A stretch of DNA of 64,000 nt from DATAXP01 sp036272935. GTDB taxonomy: Bacteria; Planctomycetota; Planctomycetia; Pirellulales; PNKZ01. Shown here one piece after another: positions 18,785-27,598 of this stretch (within the stretch, counting starts at the first letter, position 1; each line of letters starts with the position of its first letter). Made by a program: the position numbers and the translations under genes. The notes under the pieces are model-generated. The model had not been told where the DNA came from, did not search any database, and saw only the letters and a program-made list of their open reading frames with translations. The DNA lies in NCBI GenBank assembly GCA_036272935.1, contig DATAXP010000006.1:50860-114859 (forward strand). The letters are read 5' to 3'.

Positions 18785-20356
18785 ATGACAACGAGGATCT
18801 TCGTCCCGGGCCGCTCGTGGAGCCGGCGGGAGTTTCTGGTTGCCGGCGGCGCATTCGCCGCTTGGCCACAGTTGGCGGCGCCGCAGAGTGCCCTCGCACG
18901 GCGGCGGATTGCGCTGAAAGATTATCCGTTCCAGCTCGGTGTCGCTTCGGGCGATCCTGTGCCCGAAGGGTTCGTGATCTGGACGCGCCTGGCCCCCGAG
19001 CCGCTTACTGGCGGCGGCATGCCTAGCGAGAATGTCGAAGTCGATTGGCATGTATCGCTCGACGAGCGTTTCAAGCAGATCGTCGCCCGCGGCACCGCGA
19101 TCGCCGCGCCCGAGCTGGCTCATAGCGTACATGTCGAAGTCGACGGCCTCGAGCCGGGCCGCTGGTACTGGTACCAATTCTCAGCCTCCGGCGAGACGAG
19201 CCCCATCGGCCGCGCCCGCACCGCGCCCCCGGCCGATGACGTGCCTCAGCGGCTGCGCTTCGCGTTCGCGTCGTGTCAGCACTACGAGCAAGGCCTGTTC
19301 ACTGCCTACGAGCACATGGCCCGCGAGGAACTGGACCTGATCGTGCACCTCGGCGATTACATCTACGAGTATGGCGCCAAGGAAAAACTTGTCCGCAAAC
19401 ACGTCGGCCCCGAGTGCATCACACTCGACGAGTACCGCAACCGGCACGCCCAGTACAAGACCGACGAGCATCTGCGGGCGGCTCACGCCATTTGCCCGTG
19501 GCTGGTGACGTGGGACGACCACGAGTTCGACAACGACTACTCGAATGACGTTTCCGAAGAGGCCGGCGTCGATCCCAAGCTGTTCCTCTCGCGGCGAGCC
19601 CGGGCCTACCAGGCCTACTACGAGCACATGCCGCTCCGCCGCGCGCAGGTGCCGATGGGCCCCGAGATGCTGCTCTACCGTCGGGCCAGCTTCGGATGCC
19701 TCGCTCAGTTCGCGATCCTCGACGAACGGCAATACCGCACCGATCAGCCCGGCGGCGGCAAGAACGTCCCCCCGCCTCCCGAAGCGCTCGATCCCAAGGC
19801 GACGCTGCTCGGTGACAAGCAGGAGCAATGGCTGTACGCGACACTCAGCGCGTCACCGGCGCGCTGGAACGTGCTGGCCCAAGGGGTGATGATGGCCCGG
19901 GTCGATCGCAAGCCGGGGGACGAAGTCGGCTACAGCATGGATCAATGGCCCGGCTACGAAGCGAACCGCCAGCGCATGCTGCGCTATTTCGCCGATCATC
20001 GTCCATCGAACCCGGTGGTCATCACCGGCGACATCCATTCGAATTGGGTGAACGATCTGCAAGTCGGCCCCGGCGACGCCAAGTCGCCGATCGTCGCCAC
20101 CGAGTTCGTCGGCACGAGCATCAGCTCCGGCGGCAACGGTTCACAGACCGGCAAGGACACCGAAGGCGTGCTCGCCGAGAACCCGTTCGTCAGGTTCTAC
20201 AACCGCGAGCGCGGCTACGTTTCGTGCGAAGTCACTCCGGAGCGCTGGACGAGCCACTATCGCGTCGTCGAAGACATCACCAAACCCGGCGCCCCGCTCG
20301 TCACGCGCAAAAGCTTCATCGTCGAATCCGGCCGCTGCGGCGTGCAGGACGCTTAA
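18785..20356 (+). CDS. phoD: PhoD-family alkaline phosphatase, Tat-exported
   Basis: A 523-residue protein with a twin-arginine signal (SRREFLVAGG, residues 13-22) and a PhoD N-domain (YPFQLGVASGDP, FVIWTRLAP) followed by a metallophosphatase domain. Metal-site motifs are visible: FASCQHYEQG, HLGDYIYEYG, WDDHEFDNDY and ITGDIHSNW. The enzyme is a Ca/Fe-dependent periplasmic phosphodi/monoesterase that releases phosphate from organic esters. GAGGG lies seven bases before ATG. No PhoB box was confidently identified in the 197-base upstream gap. Confidence 0.92.
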   Translation: MTTRIFVPGRSWSRREFLVAGGAFAAWPQLAAPQSALARRRIALKDYPFQLGVASGDPVPEGFVIWTRLAPEPLTGGGMPSENVEVDWHVSLDERFKQIVARGTAIAAPELAHSVHVEVDGLEPGRWYWYQFSASGETSPIGRARTAPPADDVPQRLRFAFASCQHYEQGLFTAYEHMAREELDLIVHLGDYIYEYGAKEKLVRKHVGPECITLDEYRNRHAQYKTDEHLRAAHAICPWLVTWDDHEFDNDYSNDVSEEAGVDPKLFLSRRARAYQAYYEHMPLRRAQVPMGPEMLLYRRASFGCLAQFAILDERQYRTDQPGGGKNVPPPPEALDPKATLLGDKQEQWLYATLSASPARWNVLAQGVMMARVDRKPGDEVGYSMDQWPGYEANRQRMLRYFADHRPSNPVVITGDIHSNWVNDLQVGPGDAKSPIVATEFVGTSISSGGNGSQTGKDTEGVLAENPFVRFYNRERGYVSCEVTPERWTSHYRVVEDITKPGAPLVTRKSFIVESGRCGVQDA

Positions 20357-20503
20357 CGGCCCCGGAAAGGGAGATGCGGAGATACCAAGCGAGATGGGGA
20401 TGAGCAAGTCGCCAACGGCTCGGCAGCGCGATACCGGACCAAACATGATCCTGCTGAAATCGGAAGAACATTGCGGGCCACTTTCCGAAAGCCGCTTCTA
20501 ACG

Positions 20504-20986
20504 ATGACAAAACTTGAGTTATGGAGCGCTGTTCTTGGTCCTTTGACCGGCGGAATACTCGTGTACGTTACGCAGAGCCTTACTGAGCGGCGTGAACGTC
20601 GAAACCGCCGGGACGAGCTGCGCCTTGGACTATACCTTGAAGTCGTCGACTTGATCCTCGACAACGAGCGTGCCATCGCCGAAAGAGGCGCCGAAGCTCA
20701 AATTCCGCCGATCGACCTCCAAGCGAAAAGACTACGAGTCCGCCATCGCCTCCGTCTGCTTGCGTCGCGGCCCGTAGTGGCGGCATACGATTCATACTCG
20801 AGTCTTGTCTTCCGAGAGACAGCTCAACCAATCCAGCTCCGGCCGCTGGATCCAGAAGAGGTCGCCACAAAACGCGATAGGGTTTGTGGACCTCATGGCC
20901 AAGGACTTCGGCAACTGACCGTTTACCTTCCGCATCCCCTCACCGCGTTTCATCCCCACCTCTCCCTTTCTGGCCGTGAATGGTGA
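20504..20986 (+). CDS. Small membrane-anchored hypothetical protein, possibly frameshifted
   Basis: A 160-residue reading frame starting MTKLELWSAVLGPLTGG. It has one N-terminal hydrophobic segment followed by a highly charged helical region (SLTERRERRNRRDELR) and a soluble part up to about residue 110. Codon use becomes poor after about 20830. A different frame then carries QNAIGFVDLMAKDFGN and stops at 20918, which reads like a natural C-terminus. The annotated end overlaps the convergent EEP gene by 47 bases, also suggesting that the true end is earlier. The composition is less GC-rich than the neighbours. No family recognised. Confidence 0.45.
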   Translation: MTKLELWSAVLGPLTGGILVYVTQSLTERRERRNRRDELRLGLYLEVVDLILDNERAIAERGAEAQIPPIDLQAKRLRVRHRLRLLASRPVVAAYDSYSSLVFRETAQPIQLRPLDPEEVATKRDRVCGPHGQGLRQLTVYLPHPLTAFHPHLSLSGREW

Positions 20987-21956
20987 ATCGCACTTCGATC
21001 GGCAGATGGTCGGATTCGATGAACGGCCCGACATGGCGGTCGATGATCGTGATATCCTCGGATACCAGGCAGTGATCGATCGGCAGCCGTAGTGCCGGCG
21101 GGGCTATGAAGGGGAAATCGAATTGCCAGGTCGGCTGGATGCCGCGTCCCAGGCGGCTGTCGATCAGCCTCGTCTCACGCACCAGATCCTGAAAGTACGG
21201 CGACCAACTGGTGATGTTCAGGTCGCCGGCCACGATCCGTGGCCCCGATTGCCGGCGAACGACCGTGGCCAGGTGCACCAGCGCCTCGTTGCGCCTTTGC
21301 GCGGCCGATGCGCTAATCGGCGGCGGCGGATGGGCGCCGATGACCGCCAACGGTCGCCCGTCGATCGTAAGCCGCGCGATGACCAGCGGCACGCCCGAAG
21401 ATGATTCCTCGACCTCGACCGCATCGAGCGGCACGCGGCTCAACAGCGCCAGGCCAAAACTGTCCTCGCGCGCGAAGACGTGCATCGTCGGGTAACGGCT
21501 GCGCAGCGCCTCGAGCGATTCGGCCCACTCGGGTGTGATTTCGATCAGCAGCACCAGGTCGGCACCATTGTCGCGAAGATAGTGCACCGCCGGCAGATGA
21601 TCGGTCGACCAGCGGAACACGTTGGCAGAGACAATATGAATCGGCCGAGTCGCCACCGGACGACCGTCGCTGGTCGACGCGAAATACAACGGCGCCACGT
21701 ACCAGAAGTTCCACGCCGCGAGTGCCCCGGCGATCGCGGCGATCGCAAATCGTCGGCCGAGCAGGAATATGGGTGCCGCCAGGCCGAGCGCCGCTGCGTA
21801 ATGGGCGCGGAAATGCGTGGCCAGTTCGAGCACCCAATTGTAACGGGCGACCGCGGCCGCCAGCGTAAGCGCCACGACGACGGCGGTCGCCGCGACCAGC
21901 AACGTCCAGCCGGCCCCCCGGGCCAGCGATGCCGACGGCGCGTCAGTTGACTTCAT
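20940..21956 (-). CDS. Membrane-anchored endonuclease/exonuclease/phosphatase protein
   Basis: A 338-residue protein with three N-terminal transmembrane segments (within residues 13-85) and a periplasm-facing EEP domain. Motifs seen are SANVFRWS (Asn), LVLLIEITPEW (metal Glu), GAHPPPP, VAGDLNITSW (Asp-x-Asn) and ESDHLPIEV (Asp-His). This is the YafD/DUF-type EEP architecture with a membrane anchor. The ATG start lies inside the last codons of the upstream AAA ATPase gene (14-base overlap), so the two are translationally coupled. Substrate unknown; phosphodiester or phospholipid headgroup hydrolysis is plausible. Confidence 0.82.
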   Translation of the reverse strand: MKSTDAPSASLARGAGWTLLVAATAVVVALTLAAAVARYNWVLELATHFRAHYAAALGLAAPIFLLGRRFAIAAIAGALAAWNFWYVAPLYFASTSDGRPVATRPIHIVSANVFRWSTDHLPAVHYLRDNGADLVLLIEITPEWAESLEALRSRYPTMHVFAREDSFGLALLSRVPLDAVEVEESSSGVPLVIARLTIDGRPLAVIGAHPPPPISASAAQRRNEALVHLATVVRRQSGPRIVAGDLNITSWSPYFQDLVRETRLIDSRLGRGIQPTWQFDFPFIAPPALRLPIDHCLVSEDITIIDRHVGPFIESDHLPIEVRFTIHGQKGRGGDETR

Positions 21957-23349
21957 ACACGATCCGTCCGTGGCGCTGGGCTCGCGAAATCCGATCCGTG
22001 GCATACAGCCCAGCGAGCACGAACTCGACGCAGGCGGCGCGCATCGCCGGGTCGCTGGCGGCGTTGACCTCGAACGCCTTTTCCCACGCCGGCGGCACGC
22101 GCTTCAGACGGTCGACGTACGCCGACGAAGGGAGCATATCGCCGACCTCGATCTTCACGCCTTCGCTGAAAATCTTGGCGATCTCTTCCAGCCCGTTCCG
22201 CTCGACGTACTCCTCGAACACGGTGCGGATCGCCTCGGCCAGGATGGCGTCGAGCACCTGTCGCTCCGACATCTGGTGGCTGCCCATCATGTCGAGCTCG
22301 AGCTTGCCGAGCGATGACGAGTACAAGTGCCCCAGGTCGCTGACGCGCGGCACCGCGGGCCGCTCGCCGAGCCGGGCGGCACGTTGGCGGGCCGCGGCAA
22401 TCATGGTGCGGAAGTTAGCGATCGAGAATCGCGCGCTCACGCCCGATTGATGATCGATGAATTTGCTCTTGCGCGCCGCGATGGTCATCTCCTCGACGAT
22501 CTCGCGCATGAAGTACGGCACAGCGACCGGGAATTCGCCGTTGAGGTCGATACCAGCCTCCTGCTCGACGATCTGGATGCCCAGCTCGCGCTCGACCGGG
22601 TAGTGTGTGTGGATTACCGAGCCGATGCGATCCTTGAGCTGCGGGATCACCTTGCCCGAGCGGTTGTAGGTGGTTGGGTTCGCCGAGAACAGGATCAGCA
22701 CGTCGAGATCGAACTTCACCGGGTAGCCGCGGATTTGCACGTCGCGCTCTTCAAGGATGTTGAACAGGCCGACTTGCACCAGCTCGTCGAGCTCGGGCAG
22801 TTCGTTCATGGCGAAGATGCCGCGGTGCATGCGCGGGATGAGGCCGAAGTGCAGCGCCTCCTCGGCCGACATGCTGGTGCCGCCGGCCAGCTTCGCCGGA
22901 TCGATCTCGCCGATGATGTCGGCGAACTTAGTACCCGGCGCCAGGCGCTCGGCGTAGCGATCTTCGCGCCGCCACCAGGCGATCGGCACGTCGCGCTCCT
23001 CGTGCTCGGCGACGAATTGTTTTCCGGCGCGGCTAATCGGCCGGTAAGGATCGTCGTGCACCGGCACGTCGGGCAGGGCCAGGTACGGTATTTCGGCATC
23101 GAGAAACCGGACCAGCGAGCGCATCAGCCGGCTCTTGGCCTGCCCCTTTTCGCCGAGAAAGAGCATGTCGTGCTCGGCGATCAGCGCCAGGTTGACCTCG
23201 GGAATGACGGTGTTCTCGTAGCCGACGATGCCGGGAAAAAGCTCGTCCCCCGCGGTAAGCATCCGCAGGAAGTTATCGCGAATCTCGCGCTTGACGGTCT
23301 TCGATTGCCAGCCGCTAGCGCGCAAGTCGTGCAGATTGGTGGGGAGCAT
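21943..23349 (-). CDS. MoxR/Mg-chelatase-like AAA ATPase with atypical Walker motifs
   Basis: A 468-residue protein resembling the 'magnesium chelatase/sigma54-interacting' AAA proteins of planctomycetes and actinobacteria. The phosphate loop is FLGEKGQAKSRLMRS, with Ala where GxxGxGKS expects Gly. The Walker B region reads GIFAMNELPEL, with Asn in place of the usual acidic residue before Glu. A sensor-1 Asn is present in LFSANPTTYNRSG and an Arg region in PQLKDRIGSVI. The family is usually paired with a VWA-domain protein, and none is adjacent here. It is coupled to the membrane EEP gene. Likely an ATP-dependent remodeller; target unknown. Confidence 0.78.
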   Translation of the reverse strand: MLPTNLHDLRASGWQSKTVKREIRDNFLRMLTAGDELFPGIVGYENTVIPEVNLALIAEHDMLFLGEKGQAKSRLMRSLVRFLDAEIPYLALPDVPVHDDPYRPISRAGKQFVAEHEERDVPIAWWRREDRYAERLAPGTKFADIIGEIDPAKLAGGTSMSAEEALHFGLIPRMHRGIFAMNELPELDELVQVGLFNILEERDVQIRGYPVKFDLDVLILFSANPTTYNRSGKVIPQLKDRIGSVIHTHYPVERELGIQIVEQEAGIDLNGEFPVAVPYFMREIVEEMTIAARKSKFIDHQSGVSARFSIANFRTMIAAARQRAARLGERPAVPRVSDLGHLYSSSLGKLELDMMGSHQMSERQVLDAILAEAIRTVFEEYVERNGLEEIAKIFSEGVKIEVGDMLPSSAYVDRLKRVPPAWEKAFEVNAASDPAMRAACVEFVLAGLYATDRISRAQRHGRIVYEVN

Positions 23350-23353
23350 GTTT

Positions 23354-23445
23354 GTCCGTTGTCAGTGGTCCGTTGCCCGTTGCTTCGTGTGGTAGGCCAT
23401 CTATTTTCGCAAGCAACTGACAACTGACAACCGACCACGGACTAC
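23354..23445. repeat. Word-like inverted repeat between AAA and DinB genes
   Basis: The 95-base gap is built from short repeated words (GTCCGTTG, TTGTCAGTGG, CAACTGACAACTGACAA, CCACGGACT). The words on the left half recur as reverse complements on the right, forming an imperfect long hairpin. The same architecture with other words is seen at 8191-8247 and 35733-35912. No promoter or terminator signature is clear. Confidence 0.55.
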
Positions 23446-23933
23446 TACCGACAATGCTTCCATAGATTGAACGTGATGTGGGCCTGTCCCTGATGGTGCC
23501 CTTCGTGCCAGCCGAGGATGTGCAGGACGTCGAGCATCGTGAGTTGGCGAACCGCTAAGGATGGGGGGATTTCGCCGAGACGGTCGTCGCCATAGTCGTG
23601 CAAGGTTTCGAGAAGCCGCTGGCGTGAACGTTCCAGCACACGGCGGATTTGCACGGCCGAGGGGATGTCGTCGTCCGGCGTGCTGCCGCCGCGAAAACGC
23701 GGCCACAACTCGGTGAACTCGCCCGGCTTCTGCGGGGCGAGTCGTTCGCTCGCGAACAGTTCTTCAGTGACCCCAATGTGCATCAACTGCCAGGCGATGT
23801 GCGCCCGGCCGGCTCCCGGTCGCCAGCCGAACACTGCCGTTGGATCGGGTTGTTGCTCGAGCTGCTCGAGCAGCCCGAGCGTGCGCCTGCGGTTGGCGCG
23901 ATACGCGGGAACGAAGACGTCGACAATGCTCAT
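23445..23933 (-). CDS. DinB-family protein
   Basis: A 162-residue four-helix-bundle protein of the DinB/YfiT superfamily. Three metal-ligand histidines are apparent: QLMHIGVTEE near residue 52 and the pair in GWHEGHHQGQAH near 143-147. Such proteins are metal-dependent transferases or hydrolases, often thiol-linked (for example bacillithiol S-transferases); the exact reaction is unassigned. A bacillithiol-type PIG-L deacetylase is encoded far away at 55957, which is compatible but not proof. Divergent from the HAD phosphatase gene. Confidence 0.75.
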   Translation of the reverse strand: MSIVDVFVPAYRANRRRTLGLLEQLEQQPDPTAVFGWRPGAGRAHIAWQLMHIGVTEELFASERLAPQKPGEFTELWPRFRGGSTPDDDIPSAVQIRRVLERSRQRLLETLHDYGDDRLGEIPPSLAVRQLTMLDVLHILGWHEGHHQGQAHITFNLWKHCR

Positions 23934-24016
23934 GCGAGGATCCGTGACAAGTCGGTCGAATGGTGGCGTTCAGAATAGCGCGTTAGTGGCCTTTTTACAA
24001 TCGACGGCAGCCGATT

Positions 24017-24679
24017 ATGCTTTTCAGCATGAGCAACGTCACGAACGAACCTGCAACGCGCAAGCCGAAGTTCTTGTACTTCGACTTGGGCAACGTACTG
24101 CTGAACTTCAGCCATCGCCGCGCGGCCGAGCAGATGGCCGCCGTGTGCGACACGACTGCTGAGCGGATGTGGGCGACGGTGTTCGATGGCGGGATGAACC
24201 ACCGGCTCGACGCCGGCACGCTGACCACGCAAGACTTTTACACTGCGCTGTGCGACGGCTTCGCATGCCGACCGGACTTCGAAGCGCTCTGCCTCGCGGG
24301 CTCCGATATCTTCGAGGTGAACTACTCGATGCAGGCGGTCGTCGCCGCCTTGTCGCTGGCCGGTTATCGGCTGGGACTGCTCTCGAACACCAGCGATCTG
24401 CACTGGCGGTTCATCACGGCGGGGCGATACGCGCTGGTGCCGGGGATGTTCGAGCGCACGATCCTCAGCTTCGAGCATCGCGCGATGAAGCCCGAGCCCG
24501 AAATCTTCCGCATCGCGGCGGCCGAGGCCGGCGTCGAGCCGCACGAGGTGTTTTATGTCGACGACCTCCCCGCGAACGTGGCCGGTGCCCGGGCCGCGGG
24601 ATTCGATGCCGTGCAGTACACCGACACGGCCAGCTACGTGGACGAGCTGCGCCGCCGAGGCGTGTGCATCAATTACTAA
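24017..24679 (+). CDS. HAD-superfamily hydrolase (subfamily IA, YihX-like)
   Basis: A 220-residue phosphatase with a Rossmann core. Motif I is YFDLGNVLLNF near residue 24, with nucleophile Asp but Gly at the usual second Asp (as in YihX-type enzymes). Motif II is LSNTSDLH, motif III is the Lys in RAMKPEPEIF and motif IV is FYVDDLPANV. It probably dephosphorylates a sugar phosphate or nucleotide. An ATG at 24029 (MSNVTNEP) is an equally good start because no clear ribosome site distinguishes the two. Confidence 0.82.
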   Translation: MLFSMSNVTNEPATRKPKFLYFDLGNVLLNFSHRRAAEQMAAVCDTTAERMWATVFDGGMNHRLDAGTLTTQDFYTALCDGFACRPDFEALCLAGSDIFEVNYSMQAVVAALSLAGYRLGLLSNTSDLHWRFITAGRYALVPGMFERTILSFEHRAMKPEPEIFRIAAAEAGVEPHEVFYVDDLPANVAGARAAGFDAVQYTDTASYVDELRRRGVCINY

Positions 24680-24705
24680 TGATCCTCAGAGAACTAAAGG
24701 AACCA

Positions 24706-24766
24706 TTGGGTGCCATGCTCACGCCGCGTGAGCATGCCCACGGCGGCACGTGGGCATGGCACCCAA
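24706..24766. repeat. Cloverleaf-like palindromic repeat upstream of ahcY
   Basis: TTGGGTGCCATGC (24706-24718) pairs perfectly with GCATGGCACCCAA (24754-24766). Inside lie GCTCACG/CGTGAGC and CATGCCCACG/CGTGGGCATG. The element can fold as an outer stem with two inner hairpins, like 4005-4061. It sits in the 180-base gap before ahcY, about 94 bases from its start codon, so it could be a terminator for the HAD gene, a mobile repeat, or part of the ahcY leader. Confidence 0.75.
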
Positions 24767-24859
24767 GGGTCACCCAAGGGGCATCGCACTTGCCACATTT
24801 TGAACGTCGCCCTATCATCAACCGCTGCTGGAAACTCATCGCAATAGGAGCTCCCGAGC

Positions 24860-26179
24860 GTGGCACAAGTCGAAACGAAGCTGCCGTACAAAGTCGCCGA
24901 TATGTCGCTGGCCGCGTGGGGTCGCAAGGAAATCATGCTGGCCGAGAACGAGATGCCCGGCCTCATGGCGTTGAGAGAAAAGTACGGCAAGACCAAGCCG
25001 CTGGCCGGGGCCCGCGTGGCCGGCTGCCTGCACATGACCATCCAGACCGCGGTGCTCATCGAGACGCTCAAGCACCTGGGGGCCGAGGTCACCTGGAGCA
25101 GTTGCAATATCTTCTCGACGCAGGATCACGCCGCCGCCGCGATCGCCGAGGCGGGCTTCCCGGTGTACGCCTGGAAGGGGATGACCAACGAAGAGTTCGA
25201 CTGGTGCATCGAACAGACGCTGCACTTCCCGTCGGGTGAGCCGCTGAACATGATTCTCGACGACGGCGGCGACCTGACGGCCATGGTCCACCACAAGTAT
25301 CCTGAACTGCTCGGCGGCATCCGCGGCCTCAGCGAAGAGACGACCACCGGCGTTCACCGCCTGTACCAGATGCACGAGCGCGGCGAGCTGCGGGTGCCGG
25401 CGATCAACGTGAACGACTCGGTGACCAAGAGCAAGTTCGACAACCTGTACGGCTGCCGCGAATCGCTAGCCGACGGCATCAAGCGCGCCACCGACGTGAT
25501 GGTGGCGGGCAAGATGGTGGTGGTGGCCGGCTACGGCGACGTAGGCAAGGGATGCGCCCATTCGATGCGTTCGCTGGGCGCGCGGGTGATCGTCACCGAG
25601 ATCGATCCGATCAACGCCCTTCAGGCGGCGATGGAAGGCTACGAAGTGACGACCATGGAGCAGGCCGCAGGGCGCGGCAACATTTTCGTCACGGCGACCG
25701 GCAATCGCGACATCATCCTGGGCGAGCACATGAAGGCGATGCCCAACGACGCGATCGTTTGCAACATCGGCCACTTTGATCTGGAGATCGATATGGCCTG
25801 GCTCAACGGCCAGTTGGGCAAGGGAGTGAAGAAGCTCGAGATCAAGCCGCAGGTCGATCGCTACACGTTCGCCAATGGCAAGAGCATCCTCGTGCTGGCC
25901 GAGGGGCGGCTGGTGAACCTGGGCTGCGCGACCGGCCATCCGTCGTTCGTGATGAGCACGTCGTTCACCAACCAGGTGATGGCGCAACTGGCGCTGTGGA
26001 CCGAGACCGACAAGTTCCCGGTTGGCGTGCACACGCTGCCCAAGAAGCTCGACGAAGAAGTGGCCCGGCTGCACATCGACAAGCTCGGCGTAAAACTGAC
26101 CAAGCTCACGAAAGCGCAGTCCGATTACCTCGGCGTGCCGGCCGAAGGCCCGTACAAGCCCGATATTTATCGGTATTAA
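24860..26179 (+). CDS. ahcY: Adenosylhomocysteinase (SAH hydrolase)
   Basis: A 439-residue NAD-dependent enzyme that splits S-adenosylhomocysteine into adenosine and homocysteine, completing the methyl cycle. Visible motifs: DVKxx-type opening YKVADMSLAAWGRKEI, substrate region SSCNIFSTQDHAAAA, family signature NVNDSVTKSKFDNLYGC and NAD-binding VVAGYGDVGKGCA. The C-terminal Lys/Tyr end (GPYKPDIYRY) is intact. The start is GTG, 10 bases after AGGAG. Its stop codon shares four bases with the stop of the convergent DUF3999 gene. The leader does not match the SAH riboswitch consensus as far as can be judged by eye. Confidence 0.96.
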   Translation: MAQVETKLPYKVADMSLAAWGRKEIMLAENEMPGLMALREKYGKTKPLAGARVAGCLHMTIQTAVLIETLKHLGAEVTWSSCNIFSTQDHAAAAIAEAGFPVYAWKGMTNEEFDWCIEQTLHFPSGEPLNMILDDGGDLTAMVHHKYPELLGGIRGLSEETTTGVHRLYQMHERGELRVPAINVNDSVTKSKFDNLYGCRESLADGIKRATDVMVAGKMVVVAGYGDVGKGCAHSMRSLGARVIVTEIDPINALQAAMEGYEVTTMEQAAGRGNIFVTATGNRDIILGEHMKAMPNDAIVCNIGHFDLEIDMAWLNGQLGKGVKKLEIKPQVDRYTFANGKSILVLAEGRLVNLGCATGHPSFVMSTSFTNQVMAQLALWTETDKFPVGVHTLPKKLDEEVARLHIDKLGVKLTKLTKAQSDYLGVPAEGPYKPDIYRY

Positions 26180-27579
26180 GGCGACTGCGAATCATCTGTA
26201 AGGTTCCCGACCTTCCGGCCGGCGCGCAGCAGGCTCCAGCCCAGGGCCGCGACCATCACCACGATCACGCTGCCCAGGAACCACCAGTTGTCGAGCAGGT
26301 GGCCGGCCAGTCGGTTCATTTCGACAATGTACGCGGTGTTGTCCTGCTGCGGACCGAGGTGCACGTCGACCGGGTGAAAATTCTCGTCGCGCAAGGCCGC
26401 GAGCACCGTTGCGGTTTCGTACCGCGCGGGCTCGGCATCGTCGGAGCCGTAGTACACGCGGTAGCGCCGCTCGGGCTGAGCGAGAAATACCACCTGTAGC
26501 GCCGGCCCCTCTCCGCGGATCTTCGTGATCGCCAGCGGTGGATTGTCCTGATTGTCGATCACCAGATGGTAGCTTTCGGCGCGGCGCTGGCCGAAGCGGA
26601 TGGTGTCTTGTGCGTGGTGATAGTCGCGAAAATCGAAGCTGGAGATTCTCGCTTCGCCCACGGCTTGCCAACGTGACGAGCCGTGATGCGCGGTCGGCGC
26701 CTCGACGCTCACACGGCGTGAATAATTGCGGCTGCTCGATTCGATCGCCAAGCTGGTGAGCGGCTGCCGCTCGGTCGGGATCGTGACGACGGTTTGCTTC
26801 TTATCGGGAATCTGTGTCGTGGTGAAACCGGTGAGCGTGTAGGTCTGATCGAGCGCTTGGCGAACTTTCGGCTTCGTCTCGTCGTGCCAGGCTTGGATCT
26901 TGTCGATGCGGATCGGGTCGCGGACGACCGTCTTCTTTTCCGCACGTTCGATCTCGGCCCCTTCGCGGAACGTGCGCCGCAGCTCTTTGAAGACCAATTC
27001 CTTTTCGCCGATCGCGTCGTGGATGGTGATCTTCAGATGCTGTGCATTGGTGCTCGGCAGCTTGATCTCACGATTGCTGACGTCCATGAACTGCGCGTAA
27101 TCGAAGATCAGCGCACCCCTGACCAGCAACGCCCACTGCTCACCGTCGACCGATTCGTCGACGTCGACAAGCCGTTCGAAGTTTTTCTGCTGCGTGACGA
27201 GGGTGACACCGTCGATAGCCCCCTTGGGCGAATTCTCGGGCCGCCGCACGTGCAGTTCGATGCTGCCGCCGTCGACCGTGAGCGTCACCAAGTCCAGGGC
27301 GAACGTCAACCGGGTCGTCTCCGGCTGGTATTCCGAGGCCGGCTCGACCTGGTACGGCGTCTCGACGTCGGCATCGTCGATCACGCGCAGGTCAGGCAGG
27401 CAGTCTCGCGTTTGGGCGTAAATGTCAGTGTCGATTCGAAAGGCCACGATCTCGTCGGCCGTGGGGCTTGCGCGGTCGATCGCCTTCCAGTAGCGCAGCG
27501 GCGAAAGTTCTGCAACTGCTGCACGCGAGGCAACCAGCAGCGAAGCCAAGATCAGCAAGGCGCGCTTTGCGGTGACCAT
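26176..27579 (-). CDS. DUF3999-family exported protein
   Basis: A 467-residue protein with an N-terminal signal peptide (LLILASLLVASRAAVAEL), a long beta-rich periplasmic part, and one C-terminal membrane helix (WWFLGSVIVVMVAALGW) with a short basic cytoplasmic tail. The topology and the upstream DUF2339 neighbour identify it as DUF3999, a family known almost only from this pairing. Segments such as YWKAIDRASP and a Gly/Tyr-rich YRVYYGSDDAEPARY region resemble carbohydrate-binding-like sandwiches. The gap from the DUF2339 gene is 19 bases. Function is unknown; envelope assembly or polysaccharide handling is inferred only. Confidence 0.8.
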   Translation of the reverse strand: MVTAKRALLILASLLVASRAAVAELSPLRYWKAIDRASPTADEIVAFRIDTDIYAQTRDCLPDLRVIDDADVETPYQVEPASEYQPETTRLTFALDLVTLTVDGGSIELHVRRPENSPKGAIDGVTLVTQQKNFERLVDVDESVDGEQWALLVRGALIFDYAQFMDVSNREIKLPSTNAQHLKITIHDAIGEKELVFKELRRTFREGAEIERAEKKTVVRDPIRIDKIQAWHDETKPKVRQALDQTYTLTGFTTTQIPDKKQTVVTIPTERQPLTSLAIESSSRNYSRRVSVEAPTAHHGSSRWQAVGEARISSFDFRDYHHAQDTIRFGQRRAESYHLVIDNQDNPPLAITKIRGEGPALQVVFLAQPERRYRVYYGSDDAEPARYETATVLAALRDENFHPVDVHLGPQQDNTAYIVEMNRLAGHLLDNWWFLGSVIVVMVAALGWSLLRAGRKVGNLTDDSQSP

Positions 27580-27598
27580 CAGTAACTCGCTCCGTCGG

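Noticed and set aside
18576..18788. A 70-codon + strand ORF between the desaturase and phoD
   Set aside because: Lacks coding bias and homology, overlaps the desaturase start, and has no ribosome site.
24780..24859. SAH riboswitch upstream of ahcY
   Set aside because: The short leader lacks the recognisable SAH-aptamer core; only the palindromic repeat and the AGGAG site are visible.
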